Assembly (NCBI GenBank): GCA_045226015.1
Contig: JBGVBY010000003.1
Coordinates: forward strand, 10,430-74,429
From: UBA2450 sp045226015
GTDB lineage: Bacteria; Bacillota_I; Bacilli_A; RFN20; CAG-826
Direction: 5' to 3'
DNA length: 64,000 nt
In this document: positions 7,420 through 16,897 of the stretch, one piece after another
How positions within the stretch are numbered: the stretch's first letter is position 1
How the letters are laid out: every line of letters starts with the position of its first letter
Made by a program: the position numbers and the translations under genes
Notes under the pieces: generated by a model
What the model saw: the letters and a program-made list of their open reading frames with translations, nothing else
Database searches by the model: none
Told to the model about the DNA's origin: nothing

Positions 7420-8853
7420 ATGTTAGATGTAATTATTATAGGTGCAGGTGTATCAGGTGCTTTTATCGCCCGTAAACTATCCCGCTATAACCTTGATGTT
7501 CTCCTACTAGAAAGGGAGAGTGATGTAGGAAACGTCACGAGCAATGCGAATAGTGCGATTGTGCATAGTGGATACGATCCTGTTCCTGGAACATTAAAAG
7601 CCAAACTTAATGTTCGCGGAAATCAAATGTTTGACGATATTGCTCGTGAACTCGATGTTCACTTTAATCGTTGTGGCTCTTTAACAGTCGCAACGAATGA
7701 AGAGCAACTTCGAATGCTTCATGATTTAGAAAATAGAAGCAAAGAAAACGGAGTCCCAGTTAGACTCATTTCTAAAGAAGAACTTTTTGAAATGGAACCA
7801 AATATTTCTAAAGAAGCTTTAGGAGCATTATTAGCACCTACCGCTGGAGTAATTGATCCATTTAATTTAGTGGTTCACTGTGTTGAAAACGCAGTGGATA
7901 ATGGAGTGAAACTCCATTTAAGTGAAGAAGTTGTCGATATTTTAGATAAAGGCGAATATTTTATCGTTAAAACCAACAAATCAGAATACGAGAGTAAAGT
8001 CGTAATCAACGCGAGTGGTTTATATAGCGATAAGATAGCCGCGATGGTGGAACCAATTGATTGGAAACTTATTCCTAGAAAAGGTGAATACTTTGTTTTA
8101 GACCATTACGATATTGGCTTAGTCAATCACACGATTTTCCCTCTTCCAACTGCGAAAGGAAAAGGCGTTCTTGTTTCTATGACTAGTAGCAACAATTATA
8201 TTGTTGGTCCTAGTAGTGAACCAATTGACGATGTTGAAGATTTCTCCACTGATGGATTAACTTTAGGTGATATTCGTCGTCAAGCAACAGAACTTGTTCC
8301 TACAATTCCATTTAACCAAGTGATTCGTGTCTTCTCTGGTATAAGACCAACATCTACTAGACATGACTTTATTATTGAACCTGCAAAGAGTAATGAAAGA
8401 TTTATCAATGTTGCGGGTATTGAATCTCCTGGACTAGTCTCTTCACCTGCAATCGCAGAATATGTCTATGAGAATTACATTTCTAAATTATTTAATTTAG
8501 TAGAAAAAGAAAATTACAATCCATGCGTTAGAAAATATCATCGCTTAAATGAAATGAGCGAAGAAGAACGTAATCGCATGATTAAAGAAAACCCAGAATA
8601 CGGAAAAATCATTTGTAGCTGTGAGAAAGTCTCTTTAGGAGAGATTAAGGAACTTCTTTCTAGAAGTGTTCCACCTACTACAGTAAAAGGTGTTAAAAGA
8701 AGATGCCGCGCTGGATTTGGTAAGTGTCAAGGTGGATTCTGCTCTCCAATGGTCACTCTTATCTTAGCGAAACATTATGGTCTTTCTCCTTTAGACATCA
8801 AATGGGATAAAGAAAACTCTAATATCCTCAAGGAAGAGGTGAAGAAGTTATGA
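7420..8853 (+). CDS. GlpA-like FAD-dependent dehydrogenase with [2Fe-2S] BFD domain
   Basis: 477 residues. The N-terminus has the FAD-binding GAGVSG (8-13), followed by a DAO-type oxidoreductase fold with the substrate-side stretch NSAIVHSGYDPVPGT. The C-terminal part (from about 398) has a BFD-like [2Fe-2S] cysteine set: CSCE, then CRAGFGKCQGGFC. This layout matches the GlpA/LhgO-like proteins found next to GlpB-like and DUF1667 genes in Firmicutes and Thermotoga, usually linked to glycerol-3-phosphate oxidation. Substrate assignment is inference, since no glycerol kinase or facilitator is in the window. The ATGA overlap with the next gene indicates a tight operon. Confidence 0.85.
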   Translation: MLDVIIIGAGVSGAFIARKLSRYNLDVLLLERESDVGNVTSNANSAIVHSGYDPVPGTLKAKLNVRGNQMFDDIARELDVHFNRCGSLTVATNEEQLRMLHDLENRSKENGVPVRLISKEELFEMEPNISKEALGALLAPTAGVIDPFNLVVHCVENAVDNGVKLHLSEEVVDILDKGEYFIVKTNKSEYESKVVINASGLYSDKIAAMVEPIDWKLIPRKGEYFVLDHYDIGLVNHTIFPLPTAKGKGVLVSMTSSNNYIVGPSSEPIDDVEDFSTDGLTLGDIRRQATELVPTIPFNQVIRVFSGIRPTSTRHDFIIEPAKSNERFINVAGIESPGLVSSPAIAEYVYENYISKLFNLVEKENYNPCVRKYHRLNEMSEEERNRMIKENPEYGKIICSCEKVSLGEIKELLSRSVPPTTVKGVKRRCRAGFGKCQGGFCSPMVTLILAKHYGLSPLDIKWDKENSNILKEEVKKL

Positions 8854-10103
8854 TTAAGAAAGATTTAGTAATTATCGGTGGTGGATCCGCTGGTATGGCG
8901 GCCGCAATTGAAGCAAAGAAAAACGGTATTGATGATATCCTTATCCTTGAAAAGGATAGTGTTCTCGGTGGTATCTTAAATCAATGTATTCATAATGGCT
9001 TTGGATTAACGGAATTCAAAGAAGAATTAACTGGTCCAGAATATCTTTCTAGATTTGCTGATCAAGTTGAAGAACTAGGTATTGAATATAAACTTGATTC
9101 CTTGGTTTTAGATGTTACTGAAAATAAGGTAGTTACTTACTCTAACGCAAAGGATGGAGTGGTTTTAGTTGAGGCTAAAGCAATCATCTTTGCGACAGGC
9201 TGTTATGAAAGAGGACCTGGAGCGATTCAATTAGCAGGAGATCGCTGTAGCGGTATCATTACCGCTGGAACCGCTCAAAAGTATTTAAATATTCACGGAT
9301 ATCTCGCTGGTAAACGTATTGTTATTCTTGGTAGTGGCGATATCGGCTTAATCATGGCAAGAAGAATGACTCTTGAGGGGGCAAAAGTTTTATGTGTCAG
9401 TGAACTTATGCCTTATTCAAACGGATTAAATAGAAACATCGCTCAATGTTTAAATGACTACAACATTCCTCTATATCTTTCCCGTAGTGTTTTACGTGTT
9501 GAAGGAAAGAAAGGTAGGGTAGAAAAAGTTGTATTAGCGTCAGTAGACGATAAGATGAAATTCATCCCAGGAACTGAGATGGAATTTGAATGTGATACGC
9601 TTCTACTTTCTGTTGGACTTGTTCCATATGTGAGTTTACTCGATAAGCTTCATGCGGAGATGAGCACCACTAGAGGAGCGAAAGTTAACGATCAACTTAT
9701 GACTTCAATTGATGGAGTGTTTGCGTGTGGAAATTGTTTACACGTTCATGACGTTGTTGACTTTGTAACTGATGAAGGAAGAGACGCTGGTCGAGGTGCT
9801 GCTAATTACATCAAAGGCTTATCAGAAAAGAAGAAACACATCGCTGTTAAACCTGGAGACGGAGTGTCTTATGTTATTCCTCAATTTATTGAGACTGATT
9901 TAAATAATGACATTACCTTTAAATTTAGAGTTCGCAGACCAATTCAAAATGTCTTTGTGAACTTTACATCAAACGGAGAACTTGTTCATAAAGTTGTGAA
10001 GCCAGTTCTTATTCCTAGTGAAATGGTAATGATAAAACTTAATAAAGACAAACTCGTTAACGTTAAAGATGAAATAGTCGTATCTTTGGAGGAGAGAAAA
10101 TAA
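8850..10103 (+). CDS. NAD(P)/FAD-dependent oxidoreductase (partner of the GlpA-like protein)
   Basis: 417 residues. The first Rossmann motif is IIGGGSAGMAAAIEA at the N-terminus, followed by the family stretch LNQCIHNGFGLTEFK. The second nucleotide motif is VILGSGDIGLIMARRM in the middle, and GVFACGNCLHVHDVVDFVT near the C-terminal FAD end. The order of domains is that of pyridine-nucleotide oxidoreductases of the kind always found with GlpA-like/DUF1667 genes. It probably passes electrons between NAD(H) and the dehydrogenase subunit through Cys and FeS centres of the neighbours. It overlaps both neighbours (ATGA upstream, TAATG downstream), so the three genes are coupled. Confidence 0.85.
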   Translation: MIKKDLVIIGGGSAGMAAAIEAKKNGIDDILILEKDSVLGGILNQCIHNGFGLTEFKEELTGPEYLSRFADQVEELGIEYKLDSLVLDVTENKVVTYSNAKDGVVLVEAKAIIFATGCYERGPGAIQLAGDRCSGIITAGTAQKYLNIHGYLAGKRIVILGSGDIGLIMARRMTLEGAKVLCVSELMPYSNGLNRNIAQCLNDYNIPLYLSRSVLRVEGKKGRVEKVVLASVDDKMKFIPGTEMEFECDTLLLSVGLVPYVSLLDKLHAEMSTTRGAKVNDQLMTSIDGVFACGNCLHVHDVVDFVTDEGRDAGRGAANYIKGLSEKKKHIAVKPGDGVSYVIPQFIETDLNNDITFKFRVRRPIQNVFVNFTSNGELVHKVVKPVLIPSEMVMIKLNKDKLVNVKDEIVVSLEERK

Positions 10104-10444
10104 TGAAAGAATTTACTTGTATTGTTTGTCCTCGTGGATGTCGATTAAAGATTGACGATAACCTTAACGTTACTGGAAACTCTTGTCCTCGTGGAGCCCA
10201 GTACGCGAAAGATGAAGTGACCAATCCAAAAAGAATGATTACTTCATTTATGAGGGTTAAAAATAGAGAGAACTGTGTCGTCTCTGTTAAGACTTCAACA
10301 TCAATTCCAAAAGGGATGATTTTTGAAGTGATGAATGAAATTAATCGAGTGGGAGTTGACGCTCCTACTCATATCGGTGATATCGCTATTAAAGATGTTT
10401 TAGGCACAGGAGCTGATATCATCATTACAAAAAATATCAAATAA
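10103..10444 (+). CDS. DUF1667 protein, Cys-rich small subunit
   Basis: 113 residues. The N-terminus has CIVCPRGCRL and NSCPRGAQYA, two Cys pairs able to bind a metal or FeS cluster, which is the DUF1667 hallmark. The rest is a small alpha/beta domain ending in ADIIITKNIK. The family is almost always encoded directly after the two dehydrogenase genes seen here, and is presumed to be the electron-transfer or assembly subunit of that complex. That role is inferred from context rather than proven. The start overlaps the upstream stop by one base. Confidence 0.85.
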   Translation: MKEFTCIVCPRGCRLKIDDNLNVTGNSCPRGAQYAKDEVTNPKRMITSFMRVKNRENCVVSVKTSTSIPKGMIFEVMNEINRVGVDAPTHIGDIAIKDVLGTGADIIITKNIK

Positions 10445-10520
10445 TCTTTTAACTAATTTTTAAATTTGTTAAAATATTAGTACATATTCAGGATAGTCAA
10501 TATTCTATAAGTGAGGATCT

Positions 10521-12209
10521 ATGTCAGAAAAGATTAAAGTGTTTGCTTTAGCGGGCCTTGATGAAGACGGCCGTGATTGTTATGTCGTAGAAATTAACGA
10601 TGATATTTTTGTTATTGACGCTGGATTATCTTTGCCTGATAAAACTATCCCTGGAGTTGATTGCTTACTTCCAAACTTTGACTATTTAGTCAAAAACAAT
10701 AGTCGTATTAGAGGCTACATTATGACCCACGGTCATGATGAGAGTATTGGAGCGATTCGTTATTTCTATAAATACGCTCCAGCACCAGTCTATTGTACAA
10801 AGACCACAATGACCATTATGGAAGGTCAACTTGCAATCAACGATCAGCAAAAACTCAAATACGATTTTAGATTAGTTAATCCAAGCGATGACATTATTAT
10901 TTCTGGTAGAAGAATTAGATTCTTCCAAACATGCCATAACGCTGCTAACTCCTTTGGAGTTGCTATCCATACCGAACAAGGTAATATCATCTTTACTGGA
11001 GACTATATTATTAACTTCGCTACCGAAGAAACAAATTATCAATTTGATTTAGCAGCCGCTAGTGAACTCGCTAAAGAACCAACACTTCTTTTAATGGCGG
11101 AATCAAAATCCGCTGATAAGAAAGGATATTGTTCTCCTAAGCATCGTAGTAGCGATTTAATTGAAAAATATTTCAAGACCAATAAGCGTATCTTTGTTAC
11201 CTGTTATTGGCAAAACATGTACCGTATTAGAGAAGTAATTCGTTTAGTGAAGAAATATGGTAAGAAAATTTATTGTTACGATAACTATACTTCCATCATC
11301 ATGAATCAAATCATTGCCGCAACCGGCACTGGTTCAATTGAAGAGAAAGATTTTGTTGGTAAAGAAGACCTTCTCAGAGTGAGAAAAAACGACTTAGTCG
11401 TTTTGATGGTGGGTCAAAATGATGATTTATTTAAAGAGATCAATGCTTTAGTAAGCGGTAATAACGCTGATAAGAGAATTCACATTGATCCTGATGATAT
11501 TTTCATTAACTTAGCTATTCCTAGACCAAGCTTTGAAACTTTGTGTACGAGATCCATGGATAACGTTTATCGTACTGGCTGTGAAGTTGTCTGGATTAAA
11601 AGCAAAGAAGTCTCTGCAATGCACGCTAGAGAAGATGACCTTCGCTTCATTTTGAACTTATTTAAACCTAAATATTATTTCCCTGTTAGAGGGCATTACA
11701 CCAAGATCATGGATAACGCTAAACTTGCCGTATCTTTAGGCATTGGTCTTAACCATATGAATGTCTTTGTTTTAGATAACGGCATGCAACTTATTTTCGA
11801 AGAAAATAGAAGACCAGTTATCTTACCTAACGAAGTAACAGGAGTGGATGTTAGTCCAATTTTAGTTGACGGAAAAGGTGTCACCAAAATTAGTGATGAA
11901 ATCATTGAAACGCGTCAAAAGATGGGTGTTGATGGAACAGTTGTCATTGCTTCTACCGTTTCTAAATCACAAAAGAAGATTATTGCGGGCCCAGATTGCC
12001 AAATGAGAGGATTTGTTTTCATTAAAGAAGCTGAGCCATTATTAAAATCGATTACTCAAATCTATGTTGATGAAGTTAACGCTGCATTAACTAGAAACCT
12101 TGATTTAGAGCAAACCAAGAATACAATTAGAGAAAGAATTAGATGGTTCATCCGTCGAGAAAATGGACGCGAACCGTTTATTGAACCGATAATCCTTATT
12201 GAGGAATAA
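10521..12209 (+). CDS. rnjB: RNase J2-like protein with degenerate active site
   Basis: 562 residues with the RNase J order: metallo-beta-lactamase core, beta-CASP insert, C-terminal domain. The metal motif HxHxDH is H70-G-H72-D-E74-S75, so the last Asp and His are replaced. I recall a similar HGHDEN in Bacillus RNase J2. Other metal residues remain: CHNAANSFG, FTGDY. The beta-CASP motifs are also changed: GSQGEP is VGQNDD and HVSGH is EVSAMH. The protein is therefore probably a weakly active or structural partner of an RNase J1 encoded elsewhere. GTGAGGA lies before the ATG. It has its own terminator. The 76-bp gap upstream is AT-rich, and I see no convincing promoter in it. Confidence 0.88.
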   Translation: MSEKIKVFALAGLDEDGRDCYVVEINDDIFVIDAGLSLPDKTIPGVDCLLPNFDYLVKNNSRIRGYIMTHGHDESIGAIRYFYKYAPAPVYCTKTTMTIMEGQLAINDQQKLKYDFRLVNPSDDIIISGRRIRFFQTCHNAANSFGVAIHTEQGNIIFTGDYIINFATEETNYQFDLAAASELAKEPTLLLMAESKSADKKGYCSPKHRSSDLIEKYFKTNKRIFVTCYWQNMYRIREVIRLVKKYGKKIYCYDNYTSIIMNQIIAATGTGSIEEKDFVGKEDLLRVRKNDLVVLMVGQNDDLFKEINALVSGNNADKRIHIDPDDIFINLAIPRPSFETLCTRSMDNVYRTGCEVVWIKSKEVSAMHAREDDLRFILNLFKPKYYFPVRGHYTKIMDNAKLAVSLGIGLNHMNVFVLDNGMQLIFEENRRPVILPNEVTGVDVSPILVDGKGVTKISDEIIETRQKMGVDGTVVIASTVSKSQKKIIAGPDCQMRGFVFIKEAEPLLKSITQIYVDEVNAALTRNLDLEQTKNTIRERIRWFIRRENGREPFIEPIILIEE

Positions 12210-12234
12210 AAAGCACATTAAATTGTGCTTTTTT
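12209..12234 (+). terminator. Intrinsic terminator after the RNase J gene
   Basis: AAAAGCACA (12209-12217) pairs with TGTGCTTTT (12224-12232) around TTAAAT, followed by more Ts. It starts in the stop codon. Confidence 0.88.
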
Positions 12235-12250
12235 CTTTCATTTTCCATAC

Positions 12251-12271
12251 GTATACACGTATAATGTATAC
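12251..12271 (+). promoter_or_regulatory. Inverted repeat over the ftsK -10 box
   Basis: GTATACA and TGTATAC are perfect 7-bp arms separated by CGTATAA. The -10 box TATAAT (12260-12265) lies inside the repeat. The ATG of ftsK is 10 bases after the -10 and has no Shine-Dalgarno, so the mRNA would carry at most about 4 leader bases. A DNA-binding protein on this site would block the promoter. Confidence 0.5.
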
Positions 12272-12275
12272 ATAT

Positions 12276-14837
12276 ATGGACAAAAAAGAATTTAAACCAA
12301 TATCTCCAAGAGTAGAAAACCTTATTAAAGGTTTATTTTTGGTTTTAATCTCTATTGTCATGGCAATTAACGTTGGTAAAGTTGCTAGAACGATTACATT
12401 TGTCCCACTCTATTTATTTGGAGCCTCTTATTATTTAATCGCGTTATACGCTTTTATTATGGGTGGCTACCGTATTATCAAGGGAAAGAAATTCAAATTT
12501 GTTCATAAGACTTATGCGGTTGGCTTGTTCTTATTGTTTTTAGGAATTGTTTTTATCGTTGGTTTTTCTGCATTTAAAAATTCAGGTAAAACATTTGAAA
12601 CTGATTTTAACGACTTGATGAATGGCTATAATTCTCAATTAAGTCTTTATTACAGTGAGAAGTTCATCAATGTATTTGATTCCAACTCCTTATGGGCACC
12701 TGGTTTATTAGGTGTTCTCATAGGAGGACTTGTAGGCATTGATTCCGTTATTTTATTTCTAGGGATAATTTGTTTGGTGCTTGCTTTCATTTGCTTCTTT
12801 GGTAGAGCGTTAATCTCTAGATCTAAGAAGAAGAGCAAAAAAGAAAAAGTAGTGGTTAACTACGACGAAGATGAAGGTGAGGAAGAAGAAAGAGTTTTAA
12901 CTCCGATAGAAGAGCCTGCTGAAGAAGAACTTGAACCAGCGGAAATCTTGCCAGGATATGAAAGCGATCCACGTCCATTTGTTAATGAAAACAGTGGTTT
13001 TGATAGAGTCAGTCATTCTTTAGATGAAGCTTTTTCTAGTAGAAGCGTTATTAGAGAGCAACAATTAAGCGACCAAAATGACTTTGTTCCACTTGGGTTT
13101 GCGATGAACGCTAATCCATTCCAAACTGTGGAAGCTCCTAAAAAAGAAGAACCGGTTGCTCAATACGTTGAAGAACCCGTTGAAGAAGAGGAAATTAATT
13201 TAATTGATTCTCGTCCAGTGGAAGAAGAACATCAAATTGATAATTCTTTAGTGACCGCTCAACCAGAATTCTTAGAGAGAAGAGAACAAGGAGTTTCTTC
13301 TTTAGAAGAAAAACCTGTAGAAGTTAAACCTAAAAAGAAGAGAGTGGTGTGGAATCCGCCAAGCCCAGACATCTTGATGACTTATGAAATTGAAGAAGCT
13401 AAAGAAAAGAACGAAAAAGTTGCTGCCGAAAGATTAATTGCCATCAATCAAACCTTACAAAACTTTAAGATTGGTGCGAGATGTGTTGGTTACACAATTG
13501 GACCAAGCATTACTCGTTTCAACATTGAATATGATCCAGACGTTACCATTAAAAGTGTTGAACGTTTAGAAAGAGAAATATCTGTCAGATTAGGTGGAGT
13601 CACTTCTAGATTTACCGATATTATTCCAGGAGAATCTTATTCTGGTTTTGAAGTACCTAATGCATGTATTACTACAGTTAGTTTCAAAGAAGTGGTTACC
13701 GCTCTTCCTGATGCGAAAAAGAAACCATTATCTGTAGCCTTTGGTAAGGACATTTCCGGTAATGTAATATTCGCGGATTATAACGAATTCCCACATCTTC
13801 TTGTTGCAGGTACCACTGGAAGTGGTAAGTCTATTTATGTCCACTCAATTATTTCTACTTTAATCATGAGAATGTCTCCTGATGATTTAAAGATTGTTTT
13901 AGTCGATCCTAAGAAAGTTGAAATGACTAAATATAGAGACATGCCACACTTATTGTGTCCAATTATTACCGAAGCTGAAAAAGCAAAAGTTTGCTTACAA
14001 AAGCTAGTTGAAGAGATGGAACTCCGTTATGAAAAATTTGCGGAGAATCCAGAGATTAGTGATATCAAAGGTTATAACGAATGGGCTAGAGAAAATAATA
14101 TGGATACGATGCCATATATTCTTGCTGTTTTAGATGAATACGCTGATTTAGTGGATAACTGTAAAGAAATCTCACAACCAGTTGTTTCTATTGCTCAAAA
14201 AGCAAGAAGTGCTGGCATTCACTTATTAATCTCCACTCAAAGACCATCCACCAACATTATTACTGGTGTTATTAAAGGCAACTTACCAACTCACGTAGCC
14301 TTAATGACTTCTAGTTATACTGACTCCATGACAATTATTGGAGAAGGTGGTGCTGAAAAACTCCTTGGAAAAGGTGATATGCTCGTTCAATCACCACTAG
14401 TTAGTAGAGTGGGAGTTACTCGTTTACAAGGCTGCTTTATTCAAAATAAAGAAATCGTCCATATCGTTAATTATTTAAAAGAACATTACGAAACGGTTTT
14501 TGATGAACGTTTCTTAGATTTAGTTGATCATTCTAAAGATCCAATGTCTAACGTTTTAGCGCCTGGAGAAGTGGAAAAAGAAAGTTCTGTTGAAGAGGAG
14601 AATAAGTATCAATCTATCAAGGAATGGGTAATGACCCAAGAATTTGTTTCAATGAGCAAGATTCAAAGAGAGTGTAGCGTTGGTTTTAACCGCGCGGGTA
14701 GATTCTTTAATAGACTCCAAAAAGAAGGAGTGGTGTCTACAACTCAAGATGGCTCATCCAAGGGATGTCGTGTTTTAGTTCACGATAAATATTATGATGG
14801 AGATGACATCGTCACAAGTGACGAACTTATAGGATAA
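12276..14837 (+). CDS. ftsK: DNA translocase FtsK/SpoIIIE
   Basis: 853 residues from ATG 12276 (MDKKEFKPISP). A longer ORF from 12225 would start inside the preceding terminator and upstream of the -10 box. There are about four hydrophobic segments in residues 20-185, then an acidic, Glu/Pro-rich linker to about 370. The motor domain has Walker A GTTGSGKS (512-519), Walker B AVLDEYADLV and the conserved STQRPSTNIITGVIKGN. The C-terminal gamma winged helix (about 780-850) has the usual SMSKIQRECSVGFNRAGR form that reads KOPS-type sites. It is membrane-anchored and pumps chromosome ends through the division septum. The gene is 2 nt from pulA. Confidence 0.95.
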   Translation: MDKKEFKPISPRVENLIKGLFLVLISIVMAINVGKVARTITFVPLYLFGASYYLIALYAFIMGGYRIIKGKKFKFVHKTYAVGLFLLFLGIVFIVGFSAFKNSGKTFETDFNDLMNGYNSQLSLYYSEKFINVFDSNSLWAPGLLGVLIGGLVGIDSVILFLGIICLVLAFICFFGRALISRSKKKSKKEKVVVNYDEDEGEEEERVLTPIEEPAEEELEPAEILPGYESDPRPFVNENSGFDRVSHSLDEAFSSRSVIREQQLSDQNDFVPLGFAMNANPFQTVEAPKKEEPVAQYVEEPVEEEEINLIDSRPVEEEHQIDNSLVTAQPEFLERREQGVSSLEEKPVEVKPKKKRVVWNPPSPDILMTYEIEEAKEKNEKVAAERLIAINQTLQNFKIGARCVGYTIGPSITRFNIEYDPDVTIKSVERLEREISVRLGGVTSRFTDIIPGESYSGFEVPNACITTVSFKEVVTALPDAKKKPLSVAFGKDISGNVIFADYNEFPHLLVAGTTGSGKSIYVHSIISTLIMRMSPDDLKIVLVDPKKVEMTKYRDMPHLLCPIITEAEKAKVCLQKLVEEMELRYEKFAENPEISDIKGYNEWARENNMDTMPYILAVLDEYADLVDNCKEISQPVVSIAQKARSAGIHLLISTQRPSTNIITGVIKGNLPTHVALMTSSYTDSMTIIGEGGAEKLLGKGDMLVQSPLVSRVGVTRLQGCFIQNKEIVHIVNYLKEHYETVFDERFLDLVDHSKDPMSNVLAPGEVEKESSVEEENKYQSIKEWVMTQEFVSMSKIQRECSVGFNRAGRFFNRLQKEGVVSTTQDGSSKGCRVLVHDKYYDGDDIVTSDELIG

Positions 14838-14839
14838 AT

Positions 14840-16897
14840 ATGGAAAATCAACTCATTAGTGCGTTTTTAATTGATTCCCATCACGTTGATGTTAATTATC
14901 TTTCTGAAGATATTAAAAACATTGAATTCTTTTTAGATGGTGATGGAGAGATTTATAAATTCTTAACCGAAAGAATTGAACGCAACAACCAAATATTTAG
15001 GATTCATCTTTTCTCTGAAAAAGAGATTCTTTTAGGTAAGCTTTACACCTTTAAGACTAGTGAAGAAGATGAAGCAATTTTAAGAACCGATTTATATATC
15101 TCTAGTAAAGAATTCGAAGACCTTTATTCTTATTCTGGAGAACTCGGAATTAAATACAGTAAAGAAGAGACTACTTTTAAACTTTGGTCTCCTTTATCTA
15201 ATAAAGTCTCAATTAAGATTGAGAAGAATGAAAATAACTTTGTTATTTTACCAATGAAAAGAAAAGACAAAGGCGTCTTTACTATTTCGATTAAAGGTGA
15301 CTTATTCAATAAGAAATATTCTTATTTAGTCACTCAAAACAATATCCAAAAAGAAATTGTTGATCCATACGGTAAGGCTGTCAGTGTTAACTCTGAATAT
15401 TCAGTGGTCATTGACATCAATGATGTTATTAGTTTGGGTAAAGTTGCTCCTACTACAAAAATCAATAAACCAACAGATGCGGTTATTTATGAACTTCATA
15501 TCCGTGACTTTACCGAAGGAGATAAGAGTGTTACAAATTCTGGTAAATACTTAGGTATTTTAGAGAAAGTAGATTATTTAAAGAAACTTGGAGTCACTCA
15601 CGTTCAACTTTTACCAGTTATTGATTTTGGTGGAGTTGATGATTTGACTTCTGATTTATATAACTGGGGATATAACCCAATTTCTTTCTTTGCTTTAGAA
15701 GGAAGTTATTCCAATTATCCAGAAGACGCTTTAGCGAGACTTTTAGAATTTAAAACACTAATAAATGAGCTTCATAAAAACGATATCCGTGTGGTTATGG
15801 ATGTCGTTTATAATCATTTATATGATTATATTACCACTTCATTCCAAAAGAATATTCCATATTATTATTTCCGTAGAAACGGAAAGAAAATGGCGAACGC
15901 TTCTGGATGTGGAAATGATGTTGCTAGTGAAAGAAAAATGGTCAGACGCATCATTGTCGACTCCATAAAATACTTCTTGGAAGTGTTTGATGTCGATGGA
16001 TTTAGATTTGACCTTTTAGGTCTTATTGATATCGACACAAGTAAAGAAATTATTGAAGCAAGAAATAAGATTAAACCTGACGCTCTCTTATACGGAGAAG
16101 GTTGGAATATGGGTGTTGAACTTAAAGCCGAACAAAAGACCAGCAGTGATAACTCTCACCGTATCCCAGAAATGGGCTTCTTCAATGACCGCTTTAGAGA
16201 TGTTATCAAAGGTTCAACATTTGATAGGCAATCTCCTGGTTATATTTTAGGTAACATTCACAACCATTTTGATGTTGATGATGTCCTATTTGGCTGCATG
16301 TTCTCTAATCGATACGCGAGTATTAATCAATCGATTAACTATGTTGAATGTCATGATAATCAAACTTTGTTTGATAAGCTCACATATTTTGATGAATCGT
16401 TAGAGACTAACCTTAAGAGAATTAAACTCGCTAATGCGATTACTGTTCTTTCTTTTGGAGTCCCATTTATTCACATGGGACAAGAAATTGGACAGACCAA
16501 AGAACTCTTAGATAACACATATAATGTGCCTAAGATTAATAACATGAACTGGAAACTTGTTGAAGAAAGAGAAGACCTTGTTAAATACATGTCTGATTTG
16601 ATCAGCCTTAGAAAGTATCTCCATTATAGTCAATACGACAACCTTAATGATATTAATGACTCAATTACTGTTGAGCATTTAGAAAATGGCTTATTATTAA
16701 TCAAGATTACTAATAAAGACTTCTTGATTAAGCATGATGTTGGCTTAGTTATTATTAATCCAACAGAAGATAATTTATCTGTCGAACTTGATGATTATTA
16801 TTCAGTATTCTTCTCTAGTTCAGGATTCGTCAAAGGCGAACAAATGGTGAAGAACTTTATGGTTCCAGGATTATCATTGGAGGTCGTGGTTAAATAA
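14840..16897 (+). CDS. pulA: Type I pullulanase / debranching enzyme (GH13), intracellular
   Basis: 685 residues, no signal peptide. An N-terminal beta-sandwich includes a CBM48-like segment (TTFKLWSPLSNKVSI), then a GH13 barrel. GH13 region I is DVVYNH (321-326), region II GFRFDLLG with nucleophile Asp391, region III YGEGWN with acid/base Glu420, and region IV ECHDN with Asp506. YNWGYNP before region I is the type I pullulanase signature. It should cut alpha-1,6 branches in glycogen or imported branched dextrins. The gene sits between ftsK and plsC, with no glycogen genes alongside, so the pathway link is inferred. Confidence 0.92.
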   Translation: MENQLISAFLIDSHHVDVNYLSEDIKNIEFFLDGDGEIYKFLTERIERNNQIFRIHLFSEKEILLGKLYTFKTSEEDEAILRTDLYISSKEFEDLYSYSGELGIKYSKEETTFKLWSPLSNKVSIKIEKNENNFVILPMKRKDKGVFTISIKGDLFNKKYSYLVTQNNIQKEIVDPYGKAVSVNSEYSVVIDINDVISLGKVAPTTKINKPTDAVIYELHIRDFTEGDKSVTNSGKYLGILEKVDYLKKLGVTHVQLLPVIDFGGVDDLTSDLYNWGYNPISFFALEGSYSNYPEDALARLLEFKTLINELHKNDIRVVMDVVYNHLYDYITTSFQKNIPYYYFRRNGKKMANASGCGNDVASERKMVRRIIVDSIKYFLEVFDVDGFRFDLLGLIDIDTSKEIIEARNKIKPDALLYGEGWNMGVELKAEQKTSSDNSHRIPEMGFFNDRFRDVIKGSTFDRQSPGYILGNIHNHFDVDDVLFGCMFSNRYASINQSINYVECHDNQTLFDKLTYFDESLETNLKRIKLANAITVLSFGVPFIHMGQEIGQTKELLDNTYNVPKINNMNWKLVEEREDLVKYMSDLISLRKYLHYSQYDNLNDINDSITVEHLENGLLLIKITNKDFLIKHDVGLVIINPTEDNLSVELDDYYSVFFSSSGFVKGEQMVKNFMVPGLSLEVVVK

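Noticed and set aside
10728..10745. HGHDES in RNase J as a sequencing error
   Set aside because: Other catalytic motifs in the same protein are also changed, and the frame is intact, so real degeneration is more likely.
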